Source of the DNA: Sphaerisporangium album | Lineage (GTDB): Bacteria > Actinomycetota > Actinomycetes > Streptosporangiales > Streptosporangiaceae | Direction: 5' to 3' | Length of the DNA stretch: 64,000 nt | Assembly (NCBI RefSeq): GCF_003323745.1 | Contig: NZ_QOIL01000027.1 | Coordinates: forward strand, 62,001 to 126,000 | Shown here: one piece after another, positions 63,040-64,000 of the stretch | How positions within the stretch are numbered: position 1 is the first letter of the stretch | Layout of the letters: every line of letters starts with the position of its first letter | The notes under the pieces: generated by a model | What the model saw: the letters and a program-made list of their open reading frames with translations, nothing else | Told to the model about the DNA's origin: nothing | Databases searched by the model: none | Position numbers and translations under genes: made by a program

Positions 63040-63477
63040 ATGCGCGCAATTCCGTTCACCGCGAGTCTGATAGGCGAGGTAGAGCTTCTACGACGCGACG
63101 ACACCCCCGGCGTAGCACGGGAGGCCATCGACAAGTGGATAGGCGCGGATCACCCGGCCAACTTCAACGTACGCCTGGCGGCGTCCGAGCTGGTCACCAA
63201 CGCCGTCCGGTACGCCACAGCGGGCGGAGTGGTGTGGCTGCGCCTGTTCGACCTGGGCGGCAGCGCCCTCCGGCTCGAAGTCCAGGACGCGGGGACGGCC
63301 CTGGAAGAGGAACCGATACTCGACCCCCCACAGGACGACATTGAGAACTCGATGCGCGAGGGGGGACGGGGCTTGTTCATCGTGGACGCGATCTCGTCGG
63401 ACTGGGGCGCGACGGTCACCAAGAGCGGGGGGTTCCTCGTGTGGTGCGTCATCCCCAACGACGACCCCAACCCGTGA
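63040..63477 (+). CDS. Anti-sigma-type ATP-binding (HATPase) protein
   Basis: A 145-residue single-domain GHKL ATPase like RsbW. N-box VRLAASELVTNAVRYA and the ATP lid LEVQDAGTAL...EGGRGLFIVDAISSDWG are visible. Such proteins bind sigma factors or anti-anti-sigma factors. It is the third member of the WhiJ-like set. ATG 63040 is used; ATGs at 62986 and 62998 are further upstream. It is the last gene before attR. Confidence 0.88.
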   Translation: MRAIPFTASLIGEVELLRRDDTPGVAREAIDKWIGADHPANFNVRLAASELVTNAVRYATAGGVVWLRLFDLGGSALRLEVQDAGTALEEEPILDPPQDDIENSMREGGRGLFIVDAISSDWGATVTKSGGFLVWCVIPNDDPNP

Positions 63478-63624
63478 TCGACAATGGGGAAGCCGTCAGC
63501 GACCGCCCCAGCTCGGCGCCGGTCGTGGTGTCGTTGCCCTGAGAATGTGCGAGCTGGGCACGCATCACCGCCAAGATGCTCCGGGCTCACAAAGCTCCCG
63601 TGGTTCCCCCGGGAGCGGTAGTGT

Positions 63625-63660
63625 GGTTAGAGGAAGCAGCCGCGCTGGTTGGCGAACCAC
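63625..63660. other. attR, right junction of the integrative element
   Basis: Element sequence ...GAGGAAGCAGC ends at the CGCGC core (63641-63645), after which host LigD sequence CTGGTTGGCGAACCAC resumes. The core copy is in direct orientation with that at 52439-52443. Confidence 0.85.
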
Positions 63661-63962
63661 AGCAGCGTGCGCCGGTCGTCGCACAGGGCGTAGGAGACCT
63701 GCCGCCGTGAGGTCTCCGCCCACAGCGTCACCGTGCGCACCCACTCCGGCGTGTACTTCGGGACGTTCTTCTGCATGAACGGCTCCTGGCCCGCCCGCAC
63801 GCGGATCACCGAGAGCGGCCGGCCGCGCAGCACCGGGACGATGCGGCCGGCGACGGCGTCCAGGTAGTCGACCAGGTCGCGCTTGGTCGCGCCCGCCCCG
63901 TCGAACAGCGGCTGGTCGAGGTTGGTCAGCGGAACTCCGTCACGCGTCTCATCGCTGGTCAC
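63627..63962 (-). pseudogene. LigD-type NHEJ polymerase, 5' part, cut off by the integrative element
   Basis: The first 107 codons of the gene, starting GTG 63962 and reading LTNLDQPLFDGAGATKRDLVDYL, EPFMQKNVPKYTPEWVRTVTLW and LLWFANQR. This is the N-terminal third of a LigD polymerase domain. After the core the frame reads four element-encoded residues (GCFL) and stops. Joined to 51810-52442 across attB it restores an uninterrupted polymerase of about 316 residues. In LigD the domain adds nucleotides during break repair with Ku. Confidence 0.92.
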
Positions 63963-64000
63963 CAGCCCACCATGCCCACCAGGACATTACGGGGTCAACC

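Larger units (their letters stand above)
52439..63645. mobile_element. Serine-integrase integrative (probably conjugative) element
   Basis: An 11.2-kb element bounded by direct copies of the CGCGC core, inserted in a LigD-type polymerase gene. It encodes a serine integrase, an FtsK/TraB-type translocase operon and regulatory genes. It is visibly less GC-rich and has weaker third-position GC bias than its flanks. Content and size resemble actinomycete AICEs, but a RepSA- or Prim-Pol-like replication gene was not recognised, so it may be an integrative and mobilisable relative. Confidence 0.9.

Noticed and set aside
52439-63645. Prophage
   Set aside because: No capsid, tail, terminase or lysis genes; the FtsK/TraB translocase and small membrane proteins fit a conjugative element.

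Overview
The window is chromosomal DNA from a high-GC actinomycete. Very strong G/C third-position bias, frequent GTG starts, a class I lysyl-tRNA synthetase, a Zur-type regulator, an AA10 LPMO with a CBM2, DUF397/XRE regulatory pairs and many 4-bp start/stop overlaps all fit the order Streptosporangiales or a close relative. The genus cannot be fixed from this sequence alone.

Layout. 1-10 kb: end of a GH15 enzyme, a nucleotidyltransferase, a transglutaminase-like protein, a zinc/cobalt efflux pair (ArsR + CDF), a beta-carbonic anhydrase, and secreted or carbohydrate-active proteins (phytase-type esterase, sialidase-like protein, LPMO). 10-12.8 kb: a uridine-kinase-like protein that lacks a P-loop, then an IS200/IS605 element (divergent tnpA and tnpB between matching hairpins). 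12.8-22 kb: asnB, a peptide-type binding protein, zur, lysS and a DUF574-type methyltransferase. 22-30 kb: an apparent operon of a complete oligopeptide-type ABC importer, a double-GNAT protein and murQ, which suggests recovery of cell-wall fragments. 30-36 kb: small stress, secreted and redox proteins and a TudS-DUF1722 protein. 36-44 kb: a carotenoid cluster (crtI, crtB, crtA-like, plsY-like, cruG-like, crtD-like, cruF-like). 44-52 kb: a ROK regulator with ThuA and 2-hydroxyacid dehydrogenase genes, manA, a GntR regulator and an acyltransferase-3 membrane protein.

52.4-63.6 kb is the most interesting part: an 11.2-kb integrative element of lower GC content sitting inside the coding sequence of a LigD-type polymerase (NHEJ) gene. 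Its two halves lie on either side of the element (5' part at 63.64-63.96 kb, 3' part at 51.81-52.44 kb). Both junctions can be read. They share a 5-bp CGCGC core, and joining the element's ends rebuilds an attP that is a 38-bp imperfect palindrome (16 of 19 pairs match). The element carries a large serine integrase, a leftward FtsK/TraB-type DNA translocase operon with several small genes (one a 55-codon zinc-ribbon gene), a TPR-type STAND ATPase, two orphan genes, and a WhiJ-like regulatory set (XRE/DUF5753, DUF397, anti-sigma-type ATPase). It looks like a compact actinomycete conjugative element. I could not recognise a replication initiator or an excision factor.

The element also has non-coding structure: a five-copy 11-bp iteron array between the transfer operon and the STAND gene, a pair of 14-bp inverted repeats just after the translocase gene (possible transfer site), and a 15-bp perfect inverted repeat inside the translocase gene.
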